A stretch of DNA of 64,000 bases from Pseudomonas sp. AB6 (GTDB taxonomy: Bacteria; Pseudomonadota; Gammaproteobacteria; Pseudomonadales; Pseudomonadaceae), in contig NZ_JAVIWJ010000001.1 in NCBI RefSeq assembly GCF_034314105.1, positions 312,501-376,500 of the forward strand. The letters are read 5' to 3'. Each line of letters begins with the position of its first letter. The stretch's first letter is position 1. The notes under the pieces are model-generated. The model was not told the origin of the DNA and did no database searches. It was given only the letters and a program-made list of their open reading frames with translations. Shown in pieces: positions 1-9,110 of this stretch. The position numbers were made by a program, and so were the translations under genes.

Positions 1-20
1 GGATCGTTGAGCATCGTCAT
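1..20 (-). CDS. leuA: 2-isopropylmalate synthase, first codons only
   Basis: Only the first codons (reading M-T-M-L-N-D-P) lie in the window; the gene runs off the left edge on the minus strand. The start M-T-M-L-x-D-P matches remembered Pseudomonas LeuA proteins, which make 2-isopropylmalate in the first committed step of leucine synthesis. An AAGGA-like ribosome site lies about 7 bases upstream of the ATG. A leucine-rich leader ORF about 75 bases upstream supports the call. With seven residues visible, the identification rests partly on context. Confidence 0.6.
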
Positions 21-96
21 TGGGAAATCCTTTTTTGTTCGGGCCGGAAAGAGGCGGCCTACCGTTGAAATGGAAGAGCGAGCTGAGGCATAGCGT

Positions 97-174
97 TTAG
101 CGTGGCAGTCGTGAACTGACGAGGCTAAGGCAGCTGTGTTGACGCAGTAGAATGAGGGTGTTTGGCGTTTTCAT
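97..174 (-). CDS. Candidate leucine leader peptide upstream of leuA
   Basis: This 25-codon ORF sits in the leuA 5' leader. Leucine is encoded at residues 7, 9, 10, 16, 18 and 23, with Ile at 8 and Val at 19; the first cluster reads L-I-L-L. Density of the end-product amino acid, small size and position just before a leucine-biosynthesis gene are the usual marks of a translational attenuation leader. I see no clear T-tract terminator between this ORF and leuA; the only obvious short stem (GGCCG/CGGCC, about 40-60) has no T run behind it. The ribosome site is weak (GGCGGT). Attenuation is inferred from composition and position only. Confidence 0.5.
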   Translation of the reverse strand: MKTPNTLILLRQHSCLSLVSSRLPR

Positions 175-409
175 ACCGCCAACCGTAACCATTGAGATTG
201 AAGTTGGCAAGCAGTGCTGAAAAATTGAGATAAGTTCTCTATTTTTCGATTTTTAACGAATTTCATAGCGCAATTTTGGCGCAAGCTGCGGTGTTATTGC
301 GCATTTGATAAAGCAGCTGCATGTTTCTGCGGCGCAGTAGTTCATATAGGTCAGGACTGCTTGGAGTCATCAACGCCGAAACGCCCCAATGAAAATAACC
401 GGATTTAGA

Positions 410-1789
410 TCAATCCAAAAGGGAAAGGGTGACCGGTGCCAAATGGTTATCTTCGACCCGTACGTGCAGTTCACCTTCACCGAGCCGCGCCGTTAGTCGC
501 TGCCCGTTATGAGTTTGTTCGGCGCTGCGAATCGCGTGACCGCGCTCATCAAGCAAAATGCTGTAACCACGGCTCAAGGTCGCCAGCGGACTGACCACGT
601 GCAAAGTCTGCACCTGACTTTGGAGCTGTAAACGACGGTTTTTAAGCATTTCACGCATGGCACGCGGCAGGCGTTCGGAAAGACCGTCCAGCCGTTGCTT
701 CAAAAAGGCCAGGGTGCGCCCAGGATGTTGCGCCGCAAGACGGGTCTCCAGATGGGCCAGGCGTACTGCGCGTTTATGCGCGTGCTGTTCGAAGGCTCGA
801 CGTAGACGCATGTCCAAATCATCCAGACGCTGTGCTTGTTGGCGCAGACGTTCGCCAGGATGACGCAAGCGTCTAGACATGTCTTCCAGACGTAGGCGAT
901 CACGCATCAGCCGGTCTTGAATGCGTGCCACCAAGCGGCGCTTCAGACTATCAACTCGCCTATATAAGTCATTGGAGTCCGGGGCTAGCAGCTCTGCGGC
1001 GGCCGATGGGGTGGGCGCACGCACGTCCGCCACGAAATCACTGATTGAGACATCGGTTTCGTGTCCGACAGCGCTGACGATAGGGGTCACACAGGCGTCG
1101 ATGGCGCGGGCCACGGCTTCTTCGTTAAAGCACCATAAGTCTTCCAGTGATCCACCGCCTCGGGCCAGGATCAGGGCGTCAAAACCTTGGGCGTCGGCCA
1201 GCTTTAGCGCTCGGACTATCTGCGCAATCGCCTCGCGGCCTTGCACCGCAGTGGGAATCAACGTCAGCCGGACCTGAGGCGCGCGGCGGCGAAACACGCT
1301 GATGATGTCGCGAATCACCGCGCCTGTGGGCGAGCTGATAATACCAATACGCTGTGGATGCAACGGCAGCGGCACTTTGCGTTCGGCGCTGAACAGGCCT
1401 TCGGCATTGAGCTTTTCTTTCAAGGCGTCGAAGGCCAGACGCAGGGCACCTTCGCCAGCGGGTTCAACCGTATCGAGAATCAGTTGATAGTCGCCACGTC
1501 CTTCAAACAGCGAGACCTTGCCCCGTACCCTTACCGCCAAGCCATCTTTCAATACCTGCCGAACCCGCACTGCGTTCTGCCGGAACAGCGCGCAACGCAC
1601 TTGGGCGCCGCTATCCTTGAGGGTGAAATACACGTGGCCGGAGGCCGGGCGGGACAAGTTGGAGATTTCGCCCTCTACCCAGATATTGCTGAACACGTCC
1701 TCCAGCAGCACGCGCGCACGACCGTTGAGTTGGCTCACGGTAAGGACTTCTCGGTCGAGGCCGAGTCTTGCGAAGGGGTCTTTAATCAT
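410..1789 (-). CDS. xseA: Exodeoxyribonuclease VII large subunit
   Basis: Large subunit of exonuclease VII, which with the small subunit XseB degrades single-stranded DNA into oligonucleotides during mismatch repair and recombination. The protein (459 aa from the chosen start) has an N-terminal OB fold (about residues 20-115, including V-E-G-E-I-S-N and G-H-V-Y-F-T-L-K) and the catalytic core with G-I-I-S-S-P-T-G-A, A-R-G-G-G-S and V-G-H-E-T-D. A long Arg-rich helical C-terminal part follows, normal for the family. I chose the internal ATG (M-I-K-D-P-F) as start because remembered Pseudomonas XseA proteins begin there; an ATG at 1798 would add three residues. Neither start has a strong ribosome site. 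Confidence 0.95.
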   Translation of the reverse strand: MIKDPFARLGLDREVLTVSQLNGRARVLLEDVFSNIWVEGEISNLSRPASGHVYFTLKDSGAQVRCALFRQNAVRVRQVLKDGLAVRVRGKVSLFEGRGDYQLILDTVEPAGEGALRLAFDALKEKLNAEGLFSAERKVPLPLHPQRIGIISSPTGAVIRDIISVFRRRAPQVRLTLIPTAVQGREAIAQIVRALKLADAQGFDALILARGGGSLEDLWCFNEEAVARAIDACVTPIVSAVGHETDVSISDFVADVRAPTPSAAAELLAPDSNDLYRRVDSLKRRLVARIQDRLMRDRLRLEDMSRRLRHPGERLRQQAQRLDDLDMRLRRAFEQHAHKRAVRLAHLETRLAAQHPGRTLAFLKQRLDGLSERLPRAMREMLKNRRLQLQSQVQTLHVVSPLATLSRGYSILLDERGHAIRSAEQTHNGQRLTARLGEGELHVRVEDNHLAPVTLSLLD

Positions 1790-1902
1790 GACTGGCATGA
1801 TACACGCAGCGGATGGGATCGCTAAACCAGGCCGTCAGCTCAAAATCTCTCCATAGCGCTGAACATTGCTAAAGTCAGCGCCCGTACTCAGGACGCTTAT
1901 CT

Positions 1903-2694
1903 ATGCCCCTTTCCGACATCGCTACATTGTTCAATCAGTTGGAATTCACGCCGCTGGATTGGTTGATTATAGAGGTGGGGGTAACGGCGGCTTACATCGT
2001 GTTTGGCATCGCCGGGTTTGGTACTGCGCTGATCGCCGGGCCGATCCTGATCAACTTCATGTCTCTGTCGCGGATCATTCCGTTGCTGGTGTTGCTGGAT
2101 TTCATCGCAGCGTTCGGCAATCTGCTGCCTTCGCGCCAATCCGTGGTCAAAAGCGAATTGCTGCGCCTGCTGCCCTGCATGGCGATTGGTTGCACCCTTG
2201 GCGTGGTGTTTTTGCTTAACTTGAAAGCCAATGTGTTGCTGTTATTGATGGGGCTGTTCATCACCGCTTATGCGTTATATAGCCTATTGGTCAAAGTGCG
2301 CCCGGCTCAACTGGCGGCGGGGTGGGCGATACCGATGGGTACGGTGGGCGGATTGTTTGGGGCGCTGTTCGGCAGCGGCGGATTTTTATATGCGATCTAC
2401 CTCAACAGCCGCTTGGGCTCCAAAGAACAAGTGCGGGCGACCCAGGCCGCGTTGATCAGTTGTAGCACCATAGTCCGTTTAAGCCTGTTTCTGATCGCGG
2501 GCGTATACGCTGAAGTTTCTTTATTTTTGCTGGCGACCTGTCTGTTTCCGGCCATGGTGCTGGGTTCGTGGACGGGCCGCTCGTTGAGCATGAAGCTGTC
2601 CCGTGAAACCTTCGTACGATTGATCATTTGGCTAGTATTGGCCAGCGGAATTGCGCTGATTGCCCGCTACATTTCCCTTTCGACCAGCACTTGA
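1903..2694 (+). CDS. TauE/SafE family (sulfite exporter-type) membrane permease
   Basis: A 263-aa very hydrophobic protein with about eight predicted membrane segments. It has the internal two-fold architecture of the TauE/SafE (DUF81) family: glycine-rich segments G-I-A-G-F-G-T-A-L near residue 35 and G-G-L-F-G-A-L-F-G-S-G-G near residue 150 mark the repeated halves. Family members export sulfite, sulfoacetate or similar anions, or act in cofactor sulfur supply; the substrate here cannot be read from sequence. It is divergent from xseA with about 110 bases between the starts. Confidence 0.8.
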   Translation: MPLSDIATLFNQLEFTPLDWLIIEVGVTAAYIVFGIAGFGTALIAGPILINFMSLSRIIPLLVLLDFIAAFGNLLPSRQSVVKSELLRLLPCMAIGCTLGVVFLLNLKANVLLLLMGLFITAYALYSLLVKVRPAQLAAGWAIPMGTVGGLFGALFGSGGFLYAIYLNSRLGSKEQVRATQAALISCSTIVRLSLFLIAGVYAEVSLFLLATCLFPAMVLGSWTGRSLSMKLSRETFVRLIIWLVLASGIALIARYISLSTST

Positions 2695-2752
2695 CCTGAT
2701 GCCGCGAGGGATTAAGCTGCCTTGTTCTTAACGCGTCGCAACAGGCAGTACC

Positions 2753-3301
2753 ATGAATTCGCAGAGCATTATTGTCCCGAAAATCTCCACGCTGGCGGTT
2801 CACGAACCACGGGCGCGGGCTATTGTGCGCTGGTTGGTGCGCAAAAATATCATCGAAGAAGCGCCGACTACTTGCGGTCGAAGCGGCAATCGCATGGCCC
2901 ACGCCATTGCGCCGGGCGCGGCCAATGTTGTGCTGCATCCTGAAGCGCTTCCCTTCAGCGAGCCAATCAACGGCTTGGAAATAATCACCCATCGCTGCAT
3001 CTACACCCCGGCTAAGGGATTTCTTGAAGAGGCGGGCTGCGCCGAATGCCGTAAAGAAGTGGGTGAGGCGTTATTTGAAAGCCTTGAAGACTGGATGCCG
3101 GGGCGCACCGACAACTTCGTCTGCCCGGAATGCGGGCACGAAGACGACATCAACGGGTTCTTGTTCTTGCAGCCCTGCGCGTTTTCCAACCTGGGCTTTA
3201 TCTTCAATAACTGGGCAGAAGCCGGGTTCCAGCAGAATTTCATCGACGAGTTCGCAGATTGGCTCGACAGTCCCGTGGCTTGGGTCAGGGTCGAGCTTTG
3301 A
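2753..3301 (+). CDS. Conserved Pseudomonas zinc-ribbon protein, function unknown
   Basis: A soluble 182-aa protein without signal peptide. Cysteines C96-x2-C99 and C124-x2-C127 form a likely zinc ribbon in the second half. Pseudomonas relatives are often labelled as sugar ABC transporter ATPases, but there is no Walker A, Walker B or LSGGQ motif, so that label looks wrong. The acidic, Trp/Phe-rich C-terminus suggests a protein-interaction module. It lies between the TauE-type gene and guaB and is separated from guaB by REP-like repeats and a promoter, so it is probably not co-transcribed with guaB. I do not assign a function. Confidence 0.75.
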   Translation: MNSQSIIVPKISTLAVHEPRARAIVRWLVRKNIIEEAPTTCGRSGNRMAHAIAPGAANVVLHPEALPFSEPINGLEIITHRCIYTPAKGFLEEAGCAECRKEVGEALFESLEDWMPGRTDNFVCPECGHEDDINGFLFLQPCAFSNLGFIFNNWAEAGFQQNFIDEFADWLDSPVAWVRVEL

Positions 3302-3320
3302 CCCGGCCCCACACATACAA

Positions 3321-3390
3321 GGAGCCAACTTGTTGGCGAAGCGTTGTGTCAGACAGGCTGCACCAAGCCTCTCGCCAGAAAGTTGGCTCT
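3321..3390. repeat. REP-like inverted pair between the zinc-ribbon gene and guaB
   Basis: Two 19-base arms (3321-3339 and 3372-3390) are inverted copies matching at 16 of 19 positions. Each arm begins near GAGCCAAC and ends TTGGCGA or TCTGGCGA, and the left arm is itself a small palindrome (GCCAA...TTGGC). This is the layout of a REP doublet (REPIN) of Pseudomonas. A related single copy lies at 50376-50394. Confidence 0.6.
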
Positions 3391-3432
3391 ATAGAGATCG
3401 GTGGCAGTGGTAAAAATAGCCTGAGGTTTACA

Positions 3433-3461
3433 TTGAGCCGACAGGCATGTCTGGGTACAAT
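3433..3461 (+). promoter_or_regulatory. Candidate sigma-70 promoter of guaB
   Basis: TTGAGC (3433-3438) and TACAAT (3456-3461) are separated by exactly 17 bases and lie 36 bases upstream of the guaB ATG. The spacing and near-consensus hexamers make this the best promoter candidate for the guaB transcript. Confidence 0.6.
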
Positions 3462-3463
3462 GA

Positions 3464-4966
<1,503 letters not shown>

Positions 4967-4986
4967 AAGCGCTGTTTAGCTGTTCC

Positions 4987-5014
4987 TGTGGGACCGAGTA
5001 AATTCGGTCCCACA
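4987..5014 (+). terminator. Hairpin downstream of guaB
   Basis: A perfect 11-bp stem (TGTGGGACCGA with TCGGTCCCACA) around a 6-base loop lies 20 bases after the guaB stop. There is no T run behind it, so it may act as an mRNA 3' stabiliser or a REP-like element rather than a strong terminator. Confidence 0.5.
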
Positions 5015-5021
5015 ATCTATC

Positions 5022-5041
5022 CGGGGCTGCTAGCAGCCCCG
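5022..5041. repeat. 20-base perfect palindrome between guaB and guaA
   Basis: CGGGGCTGC followed by TA-GCAGCCCCG forms a perfect palindrome centred at 5031/5032, 38 bases before guaA. It could form a stable GC stem only with a strained loop, or it could be a protein-binding site. It is the second dyad in the guaB-guaA spacer. Confidence 0.6.
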
Positions 5042-5078
5042 TGTTGTTCCTGATTTTCCGACGAGAACGAGAAGAGTC

Positions 5079-6656
5079 ATGGCCCTCGACATTCACGCCC
5101 ACCGCATCCTGATCCTCGACTTCGGCTCGCAGTACACCCAACTGATCGCCCGCCGCGTGCGTGAGATCGGCGTGTATTGCGAACTGCATCCGTTTGACAT
5201 GGACGACGAAGCGATTCGCGAATTCAACCCGCGCGGGATCATCCTCGCTGGCGGCCCAGAGTCCGTTCATGAAGCCGGCAGCCCACGAGCGCCGCAAGCG
5301 TGTTTCGACCTGAACGTTCCCATTTTCGGCATCTGCTACGGCATGCAGACCATGGCTGAGCAGCTGGGTGGCCGCGTGCAAGGCTCCGAGATGCGCGAGT
5401 TCGGTTACGCCCGTGTTGATGTGGTCGGTAAAAGCCGCATCCTGGACGGCATCGAAGACCACATCGACCTTGATGGTGTTCTGGGCCTAGACGTTTGGAT
5501 GAGCCACGGCGACAAAGTGACTGAAATCCCGGAAGGCTTCCACCTGCTGGCCAGCACCCCAAGCTGCCCAATCGCTGGCATGGCCGACGATAAGCGTGGC
5601 TATTACGGCGTGCAGTTCCATCCGGAAGTAACCCACACCAAGCAGGGCGGGCGCATTCTGTCGCGCTTCATCCTCGACATCTGCGGCTGCGAAGCGCTAT
5701 GGACTCCGTCGCACATCGCTGACGACGCCATTGCCAGCATCCGCGCTCAAGTTGGCACTGACAACGTACTGCTTGGTCTGTCTGGTGGCGTCGATTCTTC
5801 GGTGGTCGCGGCGTTGCTGCACAAAGCCATTGGTGACCAGCTGACCTGCGTCTTTGTCGACAACGGCCTGCTGCGCCTGCATGAAGGCGAGCAAGTGATG
5901 GCCATGTTCGCTGAGAACATGGGCGTCAAAGTGATTCGCGCCAACGCTGCGGATCAGTTCCTCAACAACCTGGCAGGCGAAAGCGATCCGGAGAAAAAGC
6001 GCAAGATCATCGGTCGCACTTTCATCGATGTGTTTGACGCTGAATCCTGCAAGTTGGACAACATCAAGTACCTGGCCCAAGGCACCATTTACCCGGACGT
6101 GATCGAGTCGGCTGGCGCTAAAAGTGGCAAGGCCCATGTAATCAAGTCGCACCACAACGTGGGTGGTTTGCCGGACGAGATGAACCTCAAACTGGTCGAG
6201 CCACTGCGCGAGTTGTTTAAGGACGAAGTCCGTCGCTTGGGTCTTGAACTGGGTCTGCCGTACGACATGGTTTATCGTCACCCATTCCCAGGCCCAGGCT
6301 TGGGTGTGCGGATTCTCGGTGAAGTTAAAAAGGAATACGCCGACCTGCTGCGTCGTGCCGACCACATCTTCATCGAAGAATTGCGCAAGGCCGACTGGTA
6401 TCACAAAGTCAGCCAAGCGTTCGTGGTGTTCCAGCCAGTGAAATCGGTTGGCGTAGTCGGCGATGCACGTCGCTACGCGTGGGTCGTTGCCTTGCGAGCG
6501 GTTGAAACCGTCGACTTCATGACCGCACGTTGGGCGCACCTGCCTTACGAACTGCTGGAAGTAGTCAGTGGCCGGATCATCAATGAAATCGAAGGCATCT
6601 CCCGCGTCACCTACGACGTGTCGAGCAAGCCGCCAGCGACCATTGAGTGGGAGTAG
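5079..6656 (+). CDS. guaA: GMP synthase (glutamine-hydrolysing)
   Basis: Converts XMP to GMP using glutamine and ATP. The 525-aa protein has a class I glutamine amidotransferase domain with nucleophile Cys86 in F-G-I-C-Y-G-M-Q and the His/Glu pair in Q-F-H-P-E-V. The ATP pyrophosphatase domain follows, with P-loop G-L-S-G-G-V-D-S-S, and then the dimerisation domain ending I-E-W-E. The ATG has GAGAACGAGAAGAG upstream as a purine-rich ribosome site. The 3' end of guaA is a documented integration site for genomic islands in several bacteria. Here the gene is intact and followed at once by AT-rich accessory DNA. Confidence 0.98.
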   Translation: MALDIHAHRILILDFGSQYTQLIARRVREIGVYCELHPFDMDDEAIREFNPRGIILAGGPESVHEAGSPRAPQACFDLNVPIFGICYGMQTMAEQLGGRVQGSEMREFGYARVDVVGKSRILDGIEDHIDLDGVLGLDVWMSHGDKVTEIPEGFHLLASTPSCPIAGMADDKRGYYGVQFHPEVTHTKQGGRILSRFILDICGCEALWTPSHIADDAIASIRAQVGTDNVLLGLSGGVDSSVVAALLHKAIGDQLTCVFVDNGLLRLHEGEQVMAMFAENMGVKVIRANAADQFLNNLAGESDPEKKRKIIGRTFIDVFDAESCKLDNIKYLAQGTIYPDVIESAGAKSGKAHVIKSHHNVGGLPDEMNLKLVEPLRELFKDEVRRLGLELGLPYDMVYRHPFPGPGLGVRILGEVKKEYADLLRRADHIFIEELRKADWYHKVSQAFVVFQPVKSVGVVGDARRYAWVVALRAVETVDFMTARWAHLPYELLEVVSGRIINEIEGISRVTYDVSSKPPATIEWE

Positions 6657-6684
6657 GTATTGGTTGTAACTATTTGATTTTTAT

Positions 6685-6918
6685 CTAAATATCTTCAATA
6701 GTTACGAGTCTTTCTACGTCATTAATGGCGCTGTCCACGGTGTGCAGCGCAGCATCCTCAGCCAGTGTATCGACACCGTGTTCGGTTGGGCGATGCCGCC
6801 GCCACCGATTGATGAGGTCGCTCGGCCTCATCTCACGCTGCATTTTCAACTCGTCAATTTTGACGCTCGCGGCGCTCCCAAGCGATACCTGGCTCACGAG
6901 CCTTAATATAATATTCAT
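6685..6918 (-). CDS. Small hypothetical protein in the post-guaA accessory patch
   Basis: A 77-codon ORF on the minus strand, convergent with guaA, preceded by purine-rich AAGG stretches that could serve as a ribosome site. The product is charged, with M-Q-R-E-M-R and R-W-R-R-H-R-P basic patches in the middle and an acidic C-terminus. I recognise no family. The DNA around it is visibly AT-richer than the flanking housekeeping genes. It could be a real small gene of the insert, a decayed remnant or chance; a plus-strand ORF overlaps it (6725-6964). Confidence 0.35.
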   Translation of the reverse strand: MNIILRLVSQVSLGSAASVKIDELKMQREMRPSDLINRWRRHRPTEHGVDTLAEDAALHTVDSAINDVERLVTIEDI

Positions 6919-6937
6919 CCTTGTTAACCTTATTGTC

Positions 6938-7008
6938 CTTAAGGCTCACGTTGAAGCGCTTTAATTTTATTTGGTGCGCGCTTAATAAGTGCTACCGTGA
7001 ACCTTAAA
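6938..7008. repeat. Inverted repeat in the hipBA promoter region
   Basis: Arms at 6938-6950 and 6996-7008 match in inverted orientation at 11 of 13 positions (core AAGGCTCACG against CGTGAACCTT). They flank 45 AT-rich bases just upstream of hipB. HipB-type repressors bind paired operators upstream of their own operon, so these arms are candidate operators. That role is inferred from position only. Confidence 0.4.
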
Positions 7009-7036
7009 TTATTTAATGCTAATGGTGGTGAGTCTT

Positions 7037-7381
7037 ATGGACGGCTTTTTCCCCGTCGCTTGCGCTGATAGGCTAAGTAAAATCGGGCTTCTAGTTAAAG
7101 CCAAGCGCCTTGCGTTAGGAGTACGCCAATCGGACCTAAAAGTCACACTTGGCGTCTCGGAGCACACGCTCCGCAAGATTGAGGGTGGATCTGAACTCGT
7201 GGATCTTCGGTCGTTCATGTTGGTGCTGTGGAAGTTGGGAATCACAGAAACGGTTTTCGCTTCCCTGGAAGGAATCGAAAAAACGTCCGAAATCACCCGC
7301 TTTACCTACGAAGGCGAATCCCACCACGCCATAGCAACAAAGCGTGTGCGACTGCCTAAATCCAAGCCCGAGGATTTCTGA
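7037..7381 (+). CDS. hipB: HipB-like antitoxin, Xre-family DNA-binding protein
   Basis: A 114-aa protein with a helix-turn-helix of the Xre/Cro type at about residues 15-70 (L-G-V-R-Q-S-D-L ... G-V-S-E-H-T-L-R-K-I-E-G-G), as in HipB antitoxins, which bind both their operator and the HipA kinase. I chose the ATG at 7037 because GGTGGTGAG lies a proper distance upstream; an ATG at 7016 would add seven residues. The stop overlaps the hipA start by one base (TGATG), so the two are translationally coupled. The pair is expected to repress itself through upstream operators. Confidence 0.85.
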   Translation: MDGFFPVACADRLSKIGLLVKAKRLALGVRQSDLKVTLGVSEHTLRKIEGGSELVDLRSFMLVLWKLGITETVFASLEGIEKTSEITRFTYEGESHHAIATKRVRLPKSKPEDF

Positions 7382-8595
7382 TGTCGCGTGCTTACATCTA
7401 CATGGATCATCCCGAAACCGGCGAGCTTCTGACCCTCGGAAGGCTGGCCTTGAGAGGGAGCACCGGTGAGTTTCTCTATGCGCCCGAATTAGTTAAGCGC
7501 GGGGGTTGGGTGCCTGACCCCATCAACTATCCATTGCGCGCCGAGCCTTACACCGGAATTACGAAGAACCGTGGCTTTCCCGGCTTCATCAATGACGCGA
7601 TGCCCGACGGTTGGGGCGAGCGATTGCTCCATCGCGCATATGGAAGAGATCTTGGTCCAATCGATTTTTTGCTCAAGTCGCCGAACAGCGACCGGATTGG
7701 GAACTTGATGGCTGGAACCGCGGCGGCACCGGCACCGGGCTTAGGTGGGGGAGCAGTTCCAACTTTGCGCGGATTGGCAAAATTTGTTGAGGCCTGTGAA
7801 GCCGTTTACGACGGGCAGCTCGAAGATGAGGCGATAATCACGCTCAACATTCGCCAGCAGCGGTCGGCACTCGGCGGTGCGCGCCCGAAACGAACCCTGC
7901 AAGACAACGGAATGTTGATCCTGGCCAAGCCACGAGATCGGTTCGATAACTACGACTATCCATCGATTGAGTATGCGTGCATGACTTTCGCGGCATCGAA
8001 GGGATTGAGCGTCGCGAAGACGGCCCTTCACGCCGAGTCCCCAACCACCCTGCTAGTGGAGCGCTTTGACCGAACTCCGATTGCTGAAGGTGCGAAACGT
8101 ATCCCGATGCTCAGCGCATTGACCTTGCTGAATGCTGATTGGAATGAGCCGTACCATCGTGACTGGTTGTACGCGGGCATGGCCGATGAGATGCGCCGAC
8201 GTGGTGTTCCTGATGAGGACTTGCATGAGCTGTTCAGGCGCATGTGCTACAACGCACTGGTTGGAAATAGCGACGATCACCCGCGTAACCATGCAGTAAT
8301 TTTAATCCACGGCCAGTGGCGCCTTTCACCCATGTATGACGTTCTGCCGATTCTGGAGGAAGGTCCAGCTAAGGCGTTAGCCATGGCGGTTGGAAGTGAC
8401 GGCCCCCAAGTGAGTCGCTCCAACTTACTCAGCCATCACACACACTTTGCGCTTGAGCGTGAGCACGCCGAGCATCTCCTTGATGAGGTAGCAAGCTGGG
8501 AAGAAGAGTTGAAGGACTACTACAGCCAATGGCTTAAAGGTGGAGATCTGCAAATGGCACGCGAAGCCACCAGCTCAGAGCGAATGCTCAGGTAA
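7381..8595 (+). CDS. hipA: HipA-family serine/threonine kinase toxin
   Basis: A 404-aa HipA-type kinase toxin. The E. coli protein phosphorylates glutamyl-tRNA synthetase, stops translation and promotes persistence; the target here is unknown. The N-terminal HipA domain is at about residues 10-110. The glycine-rich loop S-A-L-G-G-A-R-P-K (162-170) includes Ser162, aligned by eye with the autophosphorylated Ser150 of E. coli HipA. The catalytic motif N-S-D-D-H-P-R-N (296-303) and metal-binding Asp320 in M-Y-D-V are present. All kinase residues look intact, so it should be active. A GAGGA ribosome site lies inside hipB. The pair interrupts an otherwise housekeeping order behind guaA. Confidence 0.9.
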   Translation: MSRAYIYMDHPETGELLTLGRLALRGSTGEFLYAPELVKRGGWVPDPINYPLRAEPYTGITKNRGFPGFINDAMPDGWGERLLHRAYGRDLGPIDFLLKSPNSDRIGNLMAGTAAAPAPGLGGGAVPTLRGLAKFVEACEAVYDGQLEDEAIITLNIRQQRSALGGARPKRTLQDNGMLILAKPRDRFDNYDYPSIEYACMTFAASKGLSVAKTALHAESPTTLLVERFDRTPIAEGAKRIPMLSALTLLNADWNEPYHRDWLYAGMADEMRRRGVPDEDLHELFRRMCYNALVGNSDDHPRNHAVILIHGQWRLSPMYDVLPILEEGPAKALAMAVGSDGPQVSRSNLLSHHTHFALEREHAEHLLDEVASWEEELKDYYSQWLKGGDLQMAREATSSERMLR

Positions 8596-8679
8596 GCAAG
8601 AGCTTATGAGTTTGAAAGTGGTTTCCAAGGTTGGGCGCGTGCGGTGTGGTGGCCGATGATCAGACCGCACGAGTAAGCC

Positions 8680-9018
8680 TCAACCCTTCTTTACAAACTC
8701 CGATTTCAGTTTCATCGCGCCGATGCCGTCGATCTTGCAGTCGATATCGTGGTCGCCGTCCACCAAGCGGATGTTCTTGACCTTGGTTCCGACTTTAACC
8801 ACCAGTGACGAGCCTTTGACCTTGAGGTCTTTGATAACGGTAACGGTGTCGCCGTCTTGCAGGGTATTGCCTACCGAATCCTTGATGACTTTGACGTCGT
8901 CAGAGGCATCGGTTGCGCTGTCAGCGGTCCACTCGTTGGCGCATTCCGGACAGACGAATTGGGTGCCGTCTTCGTAGGTGTATTCGGAATTGCATTTGGG
9001 GCACGGCGGTAAGCTCAC
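8680..9018 (-). CDS. yjdM: Zinc-ribbon YjdM/PhnA family protein
   Basis: A 112-aa protein with an N-terminal zinc ribbon (C6-x2-C9 and C23-x2-C26, in P-C-P-K-C and F-V-C-P-E-C) and a C-terminal SH3-like barrel rich in Val/Lys/Asp. This is the standard architecture of the YjdM family, once called PhnA. The family was linked to alkylphosphonate use, but its function is unsettled. Translation appears to start at GTG with GAGAAA upstream. It is convergent with hipA, and its 5' end lies about 90 bases from the decayed multicopper oxidase. Confidence 0.85.
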   Translation of the reverse strand: MSLPPCPKCNSEYTYEDGTQFVCPECANEWTADSATDASDDVKVIKDSVGNTLQDGDTVTVIKDLKVKGSSLVVKVGTKVKNIRLVDGDHDIDCKIDGIGAMKLKSEFVKKG

Positions 9019-9110
9019 GGCGTTTCTCGCATCTGAAGATAATAGACGCAGGATTATAAGGGTTTTTAAGGGGGTAGGGTGCCGACTCGTGATAAACGCT
9101 CAGCAATAAG

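Noticed and set aside
6725-6964. Plus-strand 79-codon ORF behind guaA
   Set aside because: It is largely the complement of the minus-strand ORF 6685-6918, has no ribosome site and no recognisable features.
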